Shown: in pieces, positions 1 to 6,871 of the stretch | How positions within the stretch are numbered: position 1 is the first letter of the stretch | Layout: each line of letters begins with the position of its first letter | Assembly (NCBI GenBank): GCA_026398285.1 | Contig: JAPLTI010000051.1 | Location: forward strand, 1-12,461 | Source: Verrucomicrobiota bacterium | GTDB taxonomy: Bacteria; Verrucomicrobiota; Verrucomicrobiia; Chthoniobacterales; Terrimicrobiaceae | Direction of reading: 5' to 3' | DNA: 12,461 nt | The notes under the pieces: model-generated | Database searches by the model: none | The model's input: only the letters and a program-made list of their open reading frames with translations | Told to the model about the DNA's origin: nothing | Made by a program: the position numbers and the translations under genes

Positions 1-2
1 GA

Positions 3-575
3 ACGGACTTGAAAGAATGCGGCCCGCTGCTGGTCACGCACGCCGGCCTGAGCGGTCCTGCCATCCTCAGGCTCTCCGCTTGGGGGGCGAGGAAACTTTA
101 CGATCTCCACTATGAATTTCCTCTCCGGATCAATTGGCTCCCTGAGACCAATCGCGATTCCCTCATCGAGGACCTCCAAGCCCGCCGCGAAACATCGGGC
201 GGTCAAACGATCCTTCGCACCCGCTGGAACCCACTGCCAGCGCGCCTTTGGGAGTCTCTAGTCCTTCAAGCTGGCATCGCGCCTGATACGAAATGGGCGC
301 GCCTCTCACGCGCAGACGCTCTCAAACTCGCGGCCCTTTTGACATCCACCGAGTTGCCGGTGCGGGGAAAAAGCACAAACAAGGAGGAATTCGTGACCTG
401 TGGCGGCATTCCCTTGCCGGAGGTGGATTTCAAAACCATGGAAAGCCGCATTGTTCCTGGGCTTCATTTCGCTGGCGAAGCGCTCGATATCGACGGCATC
501 ACTGGGGGCTTCAACTTCCAAGCCGCATGGACTACTGGCTGGATCGCCGGACACGCGATGGCCGCGCAAGCCTGA
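3..575 (+). CDS. BaiN/HI0933-family FAD-dependent oxidoreductase, C-terminal part (5' end outside window)
   Basis: This is the C-terminal ~190 residues of a flavoprotein of the HI0933/YhiN/BaiN family, which normally has about 400 residues and carries an N-terminal FAD-binding Rossmann fold that lies upstream of the window. The frame is open from the first base, so no start is visible. Family signatures seen are THAGLSGPAIL near the beginning, GGIPLPEVDFKTMESR, the GLHFAGEALDIDGITGG stretch, and a final alanine/glycine-rich FAD-contacting helix (FNFQAAWTTGWIAGHA). In the family the enzyme binds FAD and NAD(P)H in the cytoplasm; one member takes part in bile acid reduction, but the substrate of most is unknown, so no specific reaction is claimed. 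The TGA stop at 573-575 lies one base from the stop of the convergent ftsY, leaving no room for a separate terminator. Confidence 0.88.
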   Translation, partial: TDLKECGPLLVTHAGLSGPAILRLSAWGARKLYDLHYEFPLRINWLPETNRDSLIEDLQARRETSGGQTILRTRWNPLPARLWESLVLQAGIAPDTKWARLSRADALKLAALLTSTELPVRGKSTNKEEFVTCGGIPLPEVDFKTMESRIVPGLHFAGEALDIDGITGGFNFQAAWTTGWIAGHAMAAQA

Positions 576-576
576 T

Positions 577-1425
577 TCAGAGCAGCGACTCCACGAACCT
601 GTCGCGATCGAAAGGAGCAAAATCTGTTTCCTTTTCTCCTGTGCCGATGAATCGCGTTGGGATTCCGAGTTCGTGTTGGATGGCAATGGCGATGCCGCCT
701 TTTCCGCTGCCGTCGAGTTTGGTGAGGATCACGCCAGTGAGGCCGATGGCTTTGTGAAATTCGCGGGCTTGCACAAGTGCGTTTGAACCGGTGGAGGCAT
801 CGAGGACGATCCATTTCTCATGGGGAGCGGTGGCATCCTGCTTGCCGAGGATTCGAACCACTTTGGCGAGTTCCTGCATGAGGTTGCTCTTTGTGTGCAG
901 GCGTCCGGCCGTGTCGCAGAGGAGGAATTCGATATTGCGGCGCCTAGCGCTGTTCCACGCATCATGACACAGCGCTGCGGCGTCGCCTTGATATTGGCTG
1001 CGAATGACCTCGATGCCGAGTTTGGCACCCCAGGCGCAAAGTTGCTCGATGGCTGCCGCGCGGAAGGTGTCCGCCGCCACGAGCAGGCACGAGTGGTTTT
1101 GGGACTTCAGCCAGTTCGCGAGCTTCGCGCAGGATGTCGTCTTGCCGGTGCCGTTGACGCCAGCCACAAGGATGGTGCGAGGGCCCGAGGGGAGCAGCGT
1201 GAGGGGAGCGTTTTCTGTGGGAAGAATTTTAAGGATTTCCTCGCGCAGCACCTGGAGCGCGGTTTCTCCATTCACTTCGCCGCCCCGGGCTCTCATGGCC
1301 TTGAGGATGACCGTGGTCATGGAAACTCCGAAATCCGCGCGAATCAGTGTCTCTTCGAGTTCGTCCCAGTCCACCGGACCACCTGTGAAGCGGGAGATGA
1401 AACTTTTAAAAAATCCTGCGGCCAT
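577..1425 (-). CDS. ftsY: Signal recognition particle receptor FtsY (GTPase)
   Basis: FtsY is the membrane-associated GTPase that docks SRP-ribosome-nascent chain complexes at the SecYEG translocon. The 282-residue protein has an N domain (about residues 1-80) followed by the G domain. Visible GTPase motifs are G1 GVNGTGKT at 89-96, DTFRAAA at 119-125, DTAGR at 171-175 and TKLD at 235-238, ending with the FtsY-type GTGEKETDFAPFD box. The GVNG form of G1 and the C-terminal box separate it from Ffh, and there is no methionine-rich M domain. The long acidic A domain of E. coli FtsY is absent; short forms are common in other phyla. The ATG at 1425 lies 3 bases after the nusB stop, so translation is probably coupled. 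No Shine-Dalgarno motif precedes it. Confidence 0.96.
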   Translation of the reverse strand: MAAGFFKSFISRFTGGPVDWDELEETLIRADFGVSMTTVILKAMRARGGEVNGETALQVLREEILKILPTENAPLTLLPSGPRTILVAGVNGTGKTTSCAKLANWLKSQNHSCLLVAADTFRAAAIEQLCAWGAKLGIEVIRSQYQGDAAALCHDAWNSARRRNIEFLLCDTAGRLHTKSNLMQELAKVVRILGKQDATAPHEKWIVLDASTGSNALVQAREFHKAIGLTGVILTKLDGSGKGGIAIAIQHELGIPTRFIGTGEKETDFAPFDRDRFVESLL

Positions 1426-1428
1426 AGG

Positions 1429-1842
1429 TCAGGCGACGGCGGATTTTTGTTTCCGGATATTGTCCAAAACGCCATTCACGAACTTGCCCGAATCCTCGGT
1501 GCTGTATTTCTTGGCGATCTCGATGGCTTCATTGATGGCTACCGGCGCCGGTATATCGGAGCGGAAAAGGATTTCGTGGCAGGCTATGCGCAGCACATTG
1601 CGATCCACGGCCGAGAGGCGGTTGAACTCGAAATTGCGGGCGTTTTTTGCGATCACCTCGTCGATTTCCTCACGGTGTTGCATCCAGCCTTCGAGTAGTT
1701 CGTTGCAGAACCTCTTGCCGCTCGGGCTGAGTCCTCTCATTTCGTAAAATTCTTCCAGGGCTTGATCGCTTTGATCTCCCTGCATTTCCCGTTGGTAAAG
1801 ATATTGCACCGCTGCTTCGCGGGCATCGCGTCGGACTCCCAT
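1429..1842 (-). CDS. nusB: Transcription antitermination protein NusB
   Basis: NusB binds boxA RNA together with NusE (S10) and promotes antitermination of rRNA operons. The predicted protein has 137 residues, normal for the family. It begins MGVRRDAREAAVQYLYQ, the typical first helix, and contains the C-terminal core RLSAVDRNVLRIACHEILF, then PAPVAINEAIEIAKKY and GKFVNGVLDNI, all strongly conserved NusB elements. The frame is open upstream to 1929, but that extension overlaps ribH and resembles nothing, so the ATG at 1842 is chosen; it lies 2 bases after the ribH stop. A weak GGAG is present about 11 bases upstream. The gene sits between ribH and ftsY, and ribH-nusB pairing is widespread in bacteria. 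Confidence 0.96.
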   Translation of the reverse strand: MGVRRDAREAAVQYLYQREMQGDQSDQALEEFYEMRGLSPSGKRFCNELLEGWMQHREEIDEVIAKNARNFEFNRLSAVDRNVLRIACHEILFRSDIPAPVAINEAIEIAKKYSTEDSGKFVNGVLDNIRKQKSAVA

Positions 1843-1844
1843 GG

Positions 1845-2318
1845 TTATACAATCTCCGGTAGTTTGCGGGCGGCCGAGATGGCTGCCCTCGCGGCTTCGA
1901 CGCCACGGTTGTGTTCTGTGCCCATGCAACGCGCGCGGGCTTGTGCTTCGTCTTTGACGAGGAGCACTTCATGTATGACGGGCACCTTGTGTTTGAGCGA
2001 AATATCCATGAGTGAGCGTGTCACCGCCTCGGCGATCAGGCGGGCATGCTCGGTTTCACCCTCCAGGATGACTCCCAAGGCAAGGATGGCTTGAAAACGG
2101 TTCAGTTCCGCCGTGGCTTGGACAAAAAGTGGAATCTCAAAGGAGCCAGGCGTCCAGACAAGGACGATATTCGCTCCCGGCTCAAGTGCGTTGAGTTCCG
2201 TGTGGGCGTTGTCCACGAGGGATTGGACAAATTCCTGATTGAATTTGCTGGCGACAATCGCATACGAGGCCGTCGAGTGGCCTGATGTGCGAAGTCGCGG
2301 CGGAAAGACTTTTGACAT
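1845..2318 (-). CDS. ribH: 6,7-dimethyl-8-ribityllumazine synthase (RibH)
   Basis: Lumazine synthase condenses 5-amino-6-ribitylamino-uracil with 3,4-dihydroxy-2-butanone 4-phosphate, the penultimate step of riboflavin synthesis; family members assemble as pentamers or 60-mers. The 157-residue protein shows the substrate-binding TPGSFEIP box (57-63), the ALGVILEGETEHARLIA segment with the probable catalytic His91, and the C-terminal NRGVEAARAAIS helix that replaces the GNKGxEAA motif of better-known homologues. The segment before it (PVIHEVLLVKDEAQARARC) differs from the usual P-x-x-F/H-G-V-L-T form, probably a lineage variant. It is the first gene of the ribH-nusB-ftsY cluster. The TAA stop (1845-1847) is followed 2 bases later by nusB. 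No Shine-Dalgarno motif or clear promoter is seen upstream. Confidence 0.94.
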   Translation of the reverse strand: MSKVFPPRLRTSGHSTASYAIVASKFNQEFVQSLVDNAHTELNALEPGANIVLVWTPGSFEIPLFVQATAELNRFQAILALGVILEGETEHARLIAEAVTRSLMDISLKHKVPVIHEVLLVKDEAQARARCMGTEHNRGVEAARAAISAARKLPEIV

Positions 2319-2396
2319 GGGCGCGATGTTGTCGATTTTCAGTCTGCCTGCAACCCTAACATGATTTTTCTGAAAACTTCCGGTGGGTCGTGTGGC

Positions 2397-2425
2397 TTGC
2401 GGTTCTGGTTCGGTCGGGTTTAAAT
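2397..2425 (+). promoter_or_regulatory. Possible sigma70-type promoter for the envelope operon
   Basis: In the 116-base divergent gap between ribH and the M23 peptidase gene, TTGCGG (2397-2402) and TTAAAT (2420-2425) are separated by 17 bases. The -35 matches 3 of 6 and the -10 matches 4 of 6 consensus bases. A start site 6-8 bases after the -10 would fall almost on the ATG at 2435, giving a near-leaderless mRNA. The match is weak and could be chance. I found no convincing promoter for ribH in the same gap. Confidence 0.28.
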
Positions 2426-2434
2426 TCCCCCTTC

Positions 2435-3166
2435 ATGCGACGCTGGCTGTTTTGGATATTTCTCATGCTCTTCGTGGGAGCCCTTGTGGCTGTCCCCGGT
2501 GGCAACCGTGCCGCAGTGAGGGTGGCGGATGGTTTCGACATGCCGGTCGGCAAACCCGACGCCGAGGGGTATTACATGTCCAGAGGGTTCTTGTCCTACC
2601 ATCCCGGGGAGGACTGGAATGGTGTGGCTGGCGGGAATAGCGATCTGGGGGCTCCGGTTTATTGTATTGGAAATGGCTATGTGACCTTCGCTATGGACGC
2701 TCGCATGGGGTGGGGGAATGTGGTCATCGTGAGGCACGCGTTCGTCGAGGGTGGAAAACTCAAGACCGTGGACTCGATGTATGCCCACCTCAACCAGATT
2801 ATGGTTCGCAAAGGCCAACAGGTCGTGCGAGGGCAGCAGGTCGGAACGATTGGGACGAACCGCGGCATGTATACCGCGCACCTGCACTATGAAATCCGAA
2901 AAAACCTCTACATCGGCATCAATCGCTCGGCATTCGCCAAAGACTTCACCAACTACTATCGCCCCAGCCAGTTTATTGCTCAAAGGCGCAAACTGCCCGG
3001 CGCGGGGCAGACGGCTCAGATTTTCGTGAACACCTATAAAACCGACCAGCCGGGTTTTACTTTTCCATCCGGCGGCGGAGATTCTCGCAGCGGTGTTAAA
3101 AAACAGCAGTCCCCTGCTCGGAGTGGCAATTTCCGCGTGAATCGATTCGATGATGTGGGCTATTGA
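2435..3166 (+). CDS. Secreted M23 (LytM-type) zinc metallopeptidase
   Basis: This 243-residue protein begins with a basic residue pair and a hydrophobic stretch (residues 4-20, then PGGNRA) that reads as a signal peptide or single membrane anchor, followed by one M23/LytM domain at about residues 45-160. Expected active-site residues are all present: zinc ligands His56 and Asp60 (in YHPGEDWN), His118 in YAHL, and His149/His151 in TAHLHYE. M23 enzymes usually cut peptide cross-bridges of peptidoglycan or act with amidases, so a cell-wall role in the periplasm is inferred. The C-terminal ~60 residues are basic and low complexity, with no recognised domain. The frame opens at 2390, but the ATG at 2435 places the hydrophobic segment at the N-terminus and is preferred. 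The gene ends 9 bases before lpxI and probably shares its transcript. Confidence 0.9.
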   Translation: MRRWLFWIFLMLFVGALVAVPGGNRAAVRVADGFDMPVGKPDAEGYYMSRGFLSYHPGEDWNGVAGGNSDLGAPVYCIGNGYVTFAMDARMGWGNVVIVRHAFVEGGKLKTVDSMYAHLNQIMVRKGQQVVRGQQVGTIGTNRGMYTAHLHYEIRKNLYIGINRSAFAKDFTNYYRPSQFIAQRRKLPGAGQTAQIFVNTYKTDQPGFTFPSGGGDSRSGVKKQQSPARSGNFRVNRFDDVGY

Positions 3167-3175
3167 TTTTCTCAC

Positions 3176-3994
3176 ATGATTTCCGCTCAAGACGCATCCC
3201 CTTTGTTTCTCATCGCTGGAGGTGGTGACTACCCCCGGTTGGTGGTCGAGGGGGCCAGAAAGGCGGGGGTTTCCCGCATCGTGATGGCAGCGTTCGAAGG
3301 CGAGACCAAGGCGGAGCTTGCAGGGATGGTTGATGCTGTGGAGTGGATGAGGGTGGGCCAGATGGCCAGGTTGCTCGATGCCGCTAAAAAGTCCGGCGCC
3401 AGCCGTTCGCTCATGGCCGGTCAGATCGCTCCGAGTCACTTGTTCAATCTTCGGCCGGATTTCAAGGCCCTCGTCCTGCTGGCCAAGTTGAAGGAGCGCA
3501 ATGCCGAAACGCTCTTTGGCGCGGTGGCTGGAGAGTTGGAGAAAGTCGGCGTCGGTCTTGTTTCTGCGACAACTTATCTCGACGAGCATCTTGCCACGCC
3601 GGGCTTCATTGCCGGGCCCAAGCTAAAGTCGCGCTATCTGGCCGATCTTGATTTTGGATTCCGCATCGCCAAGGAGACGAGCCGCCTGGATATCGGCCAG
3701 ACGGTAGTTGTCAAAAACGGCACGGTTTTGGCGGTGGAGGCCTTTGAAGGAACCAACGAGGCCATTCGTCGAGGCGGTGCTCTTGGGCGGGGATCGGCCA
3801 CATTGGTGAAGGTTTCCAAGCCTGGTCAGGATATGCGTTTCGATGTGCCTGTCATCGGGACCCGCACACTCGAAGTGGCGGCCGAGGCTGGTATTCGCGC
3901 CATCGGCGTTGAGGCCGGTGCCACTTTGCTGCTTGATCGATCGAAAGTCTGTGCGGAGGCTGTGCGTCTTGGTATTTCCCTTCACGGACAATGA
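3176..3994 (+). CDS. lpxI: UDP-2,3-diacylglucosamine pyrophosphatase LpxI
   Basis: LpxI hydrolyses UDP-2,3-diacylglucosamine to lipid X and UMP in the lipid A pathway; it is the unrelated alternative to LpxH. The 272-residue length is typical. Seen in sequence are the N-terminal PLFLIAGGGDYPRLVVEGA segment, the middle ATTYLDEHLATPG segment, the IGQTVVVKNGTVLAVEAFEG strand and the family signature QDMRFDVPVIGTRT (218-231), which contains the acidic residue thought to serve catalysis. It is preceded by the M23 peptidase gene (9-base gap) and its ATGA overlaps the next gene by 4 bases, so the downstream oxidoreductase is translationally coupled to it. Its presence implies a lipid A-containing outer membrane. 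No Shine-Dalgarno motif precedes the ATG. Confidence 0.93.
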   Translation: MISAQDASPLFLIAGGGDYPRLVVEGARKAGVSRIVMAAFEGETKAELAGMVDAVEWMRVGQMARLLDAAKKSGASRSLMAGQIAPSHLFNLRPDFKALVLLAKLKERNAETLFGAVAGELEKVGVGLVSATTYLDEHLATPGFIAGPKLKSRYLADLDFGFRIAKETSRLDIGQTVVVKNGTVLAVEAFEGTNEAIRRGGALGRGSATLVKVSKPGQDMRFDVPVIGTRTLEVAAEAGIRAIGVEAGATLLLDRSKVCAEAVRLGISLHGQ

Positions 3995-5016
3995 AAACGA
4001 TTCGAACAGGTGTGGTGGGTGTCGGTCACATGGGTATGAACCATGCGCGCATCTACAGCGAGTTGCCCGGAAGCCAACTCACGGCGGTGTATGACACCAA
4101 CCGGGAAGCTGCGACCGCTGCAGCAAAAAACTTCAATTGCCAGGCGGTCTCATCACTCGAGGAATTCGCTGGTTTGGTCGATGCCGCGACGATTTGCACG
4201 CCGACTGTAACTCATCACGCCACGGGCATGGAGCTTCTCGCACGAGGCAAGCATTTGCTCATTGAAAAACCCATCGCCGACACGCCTTCTCACGCTCGCG
4301 AACTGGCGGAGGCCGCTGCCCGACAGGGATGCGTTCTGCAGGTCGGGCATGTGGAGCGATTCAATCCCGTTCTTCATGCACTGGAGGCTCAGTTGCAAAA
4401 TCCGCGTTTTCTGGAGGTCACTCGGCTTTCGCCCTACCCAAATCGCAGCACGGATATTGGCGTTGTCCTCGACCTCATGATTCACGACATAGAAATCATT
4501 TTGCACCTCGTGCGCTCTCCTCTGGTGAGTTTGGATGCCGTGGGCATCTCCGTGCTCGGCCGGGGCGAGGATATCGCCAATGTGCGCTTCCGTTTCGAGA
4601 ATGGGTGCGTTGCGAATGTCACGGCGAGCCGCATCAGCCAAGAGCGGGTCCGAAAAATCCGCGTCTTCCAGGAGAATGCCTATCTCTCGCTCGACTATAA
4701 AAATCAAAGCGGCTACCTCCTGCGGTTGGCTCGCGAAGACGAACGCACCAGCTCTGGTCTCGGCAAGTTGATCGGTCTGGCTACCGACTCGAAAATCGTC
4801 ACCGACTTCAGTGGAAAGCGCATCGTTCGTGAGCCCGTGGCCATCGAGAAGGGCGAACCCCTCAAAATCGAGCTGGATTCGTTTTTGAATTGCGCCCGCG
4901 AAGGCCTGAAACCCAAGGTCACCGGACTGGCTGCAGCCGACGCCTTGGATATCGCGCTCGAGATCACTCGACGCATTGGCGAGGCCGACCCGCGACAGGG
5001 AATTCTCCCCCCCTGA
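3991..5016 (+). CDS. Gfo/Idh/MocA-family oxidoreductase, GnnA-like (possible UDP-GlcNAc 3-dehydrogenase)
   Basis: The 341-residue protein has an N-terminal NAD(P)-binding Rossmann fold (GVVGVGHMGMNHA, residues 7-19), the family's EKP motif at 92-94, a VGHVERFNP segment, and VVLDLMIHDIEIIL with His165-Asp166 in the C-terminal substrate domain. The HVERFNP, RLSPYPNRSTDIG and LDLMIHDI blocks resemble GnnA, the enzyme that oxidises UDP-GlcNAc at C3 before transamination to the 2,3-diamino sugar used in some lipid A molecules. That identity is suggested by its position directly after lpxI (4-base overlap), but no GnnB aminotransferase gene is in the window, so the substrate stays uncertain. Other nucleotide-sugar or inositol dehydrogenase roles are possible. 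A glycosyltransferase gene follows after 6 bases. Confidence 0.85.
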   Translation: MKTIRTGVVGVGHMGMNHARIYSELPGSQLTAVYDTNREAATAAAKNFNCQAVSSLEEFAGLVDAATICTPTVTHHATGMELLARGKHLLIEKPIADTPSHARELAEAAARQGCVLQVGHVERFNPVLHALEAQLQNPRFLEVTRLSPYPNRSTDIGVVLDLMIHDIEIILHLVRSPLVSLDAVGISVLGRGEDIANVRFRFENGCVANVTASRISQERVRKIRVFQENAYLSLDYKNQSGYLLRLAREDERTSSGLGKLIGLATDSKIVTDFSGKRIVREPVAIEKGEPLKIELDSFLNCAREGLKPKVTGLAAADALDIALEITRRIGEADPRQGILPP

Positions 5017-5022
5017 TTCACC

Positions 5023-6135
5023 ATGGTTTCCGGCTCTGTTCTCATTCTGACTGCAGGGTTTGGCGAGGGGCATAATGCCGCAGCCCGTAATCTCGAGCAG
5101 GCATTGCGGGAGTCTCATCCCGAAGTGGCGGTTGCGGTGAATGACATCTTTAACGAGTCCTACGGATGGCTGAACCGCCTCTTGCAGTCGGGCTACCGAC
5201 ATATCATTAACAAGCATCCCGGCCTCTGGAGCGCATTTTACAACTTCCTCGACCGTGCGCCTTGGGTGAATCGCGGCGTAGGCTTATTCTGGATGGCCGT
5301 GAATCTGCTGGCTGACCGCATCACCCGCTATGATGCCGATGTCGTCGTGAGCTGCTTTCCAGGTTACGGAGCGTTCTTGGATCAGGTCCGCAAGGGAAAG
5401 GGACGGCCATTTTTCTATGTCACCGTGGTCACGGATTCACTCACCATCAATTCCATCTGGTGGCGTTGCACGAGCGAGTTTTTCCTTGTCCCGAACGAGT
5501 CCACTGCCAAGTCCCTGGAGCAGGGTGGGGTGGCCCGCGAAAAAATCCGCGTCACTGGGTTCCCGGTGCCCACAGTTTTTTCGGAGATTTTGCCTGAGCG
5601 AGGGAATCCCCCTGCGGATGGACGCTGGCAGGTTCTTTACATGGTGAATTCGGCTCAGGATGTCGCTCCGGCTATTGTCCGCGAGTTGCTCGCCGTTGAA
5701 AACATCGCGCTGACCGTGACCTGTGGCCGCCATGAAGTGCTGATGAAAAAACTCCAGCAACTTGCACTCGAGATGGGCAAGGAGATCGAACTCCATGGCT
5801 GGACCTCCGAAATTCCCAATTTATTGCGGCGCTCGCATGTCCTCATCAGCAAAGCAGGTGGGGCCACAGTTCAAGAAGCCATGGCAGCGCGGACTCCCAT
5901 GATCATCACACAGGTCGTGCCCGGTCAGGAGGAGGGGAATGCCTTGTTGCTTGTGGAAAATGGTGCGGGAGAGATTGCCACAACGCCCGAGGCAATCTCA
6001 ACAGCAGTGCGTAACCTTTTCGAAAAAAACGGCGCCCTCTACTCGCAACGCTATCTAGCCACCGGTCCACTCAGCCACCCTGCCGGCGCGAAGGAGATCG
6101 CCAATTTTGCCGCTGCCCTCTGCTTGAGGGATTGA
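5023..6135 (+). CDS. GT28-type glycosyltransferase, MGDG synthase/UgtP-like
   Basis: This 370-residue protein has the two-domain layout of GT-B enzymes related to monogalactosyldiacylglycerol synthase, UgtP and MurG. The N-terminal half carries a glycine-rich acceptor-side motif (GFGEGHNAAARN, residues 12-23), a long amphipathic region with WMAVNLLADRITRYDADVVVS, and FYVTVVTD. The C-terminal half holds the nucleotide-sugar site SKAGGATVQEAMAARTP (276-292) and PGQEEGN (300-306). Family members move a sugar from UDP-sugar to a membrane lipid on the cytoplasmic face. It stands where a lipid A disaccharide synthase (LpxB) might be expected, but LpxB belongs to GT19 and this sequence does not look like it. 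The acceptor could be diacylglycerol, a lipid A precursor or a polyprenyl phosphate; the sequence does not decide. Confidence 0.85.
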   Translation: MVSGSVLILTAGFGEGHNAAARNLEQALRESHPEVAVAVNDIFNESYGWLNRLLQSGYRHIINKHPGLWSAFYNFLDRAPWVNRGVGLFWMAVNLLADRITRYDADVVVSCFPGYGAFLDQVRKGKGRPFFYVTVVTDSLTINSIWWRCTSEFFLVPNESTAKSLEQGGVAREKIRVTGFPVPTVFSEILPERGNPPADGRWQVLYMVNSAQDVAPAIVRELLAVENIALTVTCGRHEVLMKKLQQLALEMGKEIELHGWTSEIPNLLRRSHVLISKAGGATVQEAMAARTPMIITQVVPGQEEGNALLLVENGAGEIATTPEAISTAVRNLFEKNGALYSQRYLATGPLSHPAGAKEIANFAAALCLRD

Positions 6136-6159
6136 GCTTGGCGGAGTCGCCGCACAAGC
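6136..6159. other. Hairpin between convergent genes, possibly a weak bidirectional terminator
   Basis: The 27-base gap between the glycosyltransferase stop and the convergent phoU stop is almost filled by an inverted repeat: GCTTG (6136-6140) pairs with CAAGC (6155-6159) and GCGG (6141-6144) with CCGC (6150-6153), with one bulged A and a 5-base loop. Neither side has a T-run, so intrinsic termination is uncertain. Its position is what one would expect of a shared stop signal. Confidence 0.4.
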
Positions 6160-6162
6160 GAC

Positions 6163-6843
6163 CTACCTCGTCGCGTGGCTGTGGCGGATATCCTTCACCG
6201 AGACCGCATAGATCAAATCTTCTGCGATGTTTTTTGCCTGGTCGCCAATGCGCTCCAAGCAGCGTGAAATGAAAATCAACTCCAGAAATCCTCTGATGTG
6301 CTCGGGATTTTGAGGCATCAGTTCCGTGAGGCTGTCGGCAAAATCTCGGTTGAGTTCGTCCAATTCCTTGTCGCGTCCCTTGATTGTGCGGGCTAATTCG
6401 ATGTCGCTGTCCGCATAGGACTTGATTGCGTCATTAAAAACCGAGGAGGCGAGGTTGAAGATAGGCTCGATGCGCGAGGTGGTAGGCATTTGAGGGAGCG
6501 CAATCAGCTTGCGTGCCCGACGGGCGATTCCCACGGATTGGTCGGAAGCCCGCTCCAGATTCACGCTGGTTTTCATCGCTGCGATCACATTTCTCAGATC
6601 AGAGGCAAAGGGATGGAAACGCAGCATGATCTCGATACCCTCGGCATCGACCTGGATTTCCAGTGCATCGATTTCCTCGTCGTCTGCGATCACCGTGTTG
6701 CACCAGTCCTCGTCCCGCTCGAAGAGACCTTTTCTGGCATTCTCCAGACTTCGCGAGGACAAGCTTGCCATCATGAGGACATCCTTGCGCAGGTTGTCCA
6801 AGGCGTCTTCGAATCCAGTGAGAATGTGTCGAGTGTTTTCCAT
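6163..6843 (-). CDS. phoU: Phosphate transport system regulator PhoU
   Basis: PhoU is a cytoplasmic, metal-binding helical protein that links the PstSCAB transporter to the PhoR-PhoB two-component system and keeps the pho regulon silent when phosphate is plentiful. The 226-residue protein consists of two repeated three-helix bundles. The metal-site motifs ExxxD are visible in both: Glu97-Asp101 in ERASDQ and Glu197-Asp201 in ERIGDQAKNIAED. It starts at ATG 6843, 28 bases after pstB, and is the last gene of the pst operon, its normal place. The C-terminus is short and histidine-containing (IRHSHATR). No Shine-Dalgarno motif is seen. No phoB or phoR gene is in the window. Confidence 0.96.
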   Translation of the reverse strand: MENTRHILTGFEDALDNLRKDVLMMASLSSRSLENARKGLFERDEDWCNTVIADDEEIDALEIQVDAEGIEIMLRFHPFASDLRNVIAAMKTSVNLERASDQSVGIARRARKLIALPQMPTTSRIEPIFNLASSVFNDAIKSYADSDIELARTIKGRDKELDELNRDFADSLTELMPQNPEHIRGFLELIFISRCLERIGDQAKNIAEDLIYAVSVKDIRHSHATR

Positions 6844-6871
6844 TTATAAAGTGAGGGGTGATCTCGGAATT

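Noticed and set aside
1843..1929. Upstream extension of nusB
   Set aside because: It lies within the 3' end of ribH, and the family N-terminus starts exactly at the ATG at 1842.
2319..2434. Riboswitch (for example FMN type) ahead of ribH
   Set aside because: The gap is only 116 bases, is shared with a divergent gene, and shows none of the conserved FMN-element helices or its terminator.
2420..3589. Minus-strand open frame of 389 codons opposite the M23 peptidase gene and lpxI
   Set aside because: It spans two genes with strong family motifs on the other strand and is full of His and Arg with no domain pattern.
4153..5217. Minus-strand open frame of 354 codons opposite the oxidoreductase gene
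   Set aside because: Antisense shadow; it crosses the boundary between two real genes and has no recognisable motif.
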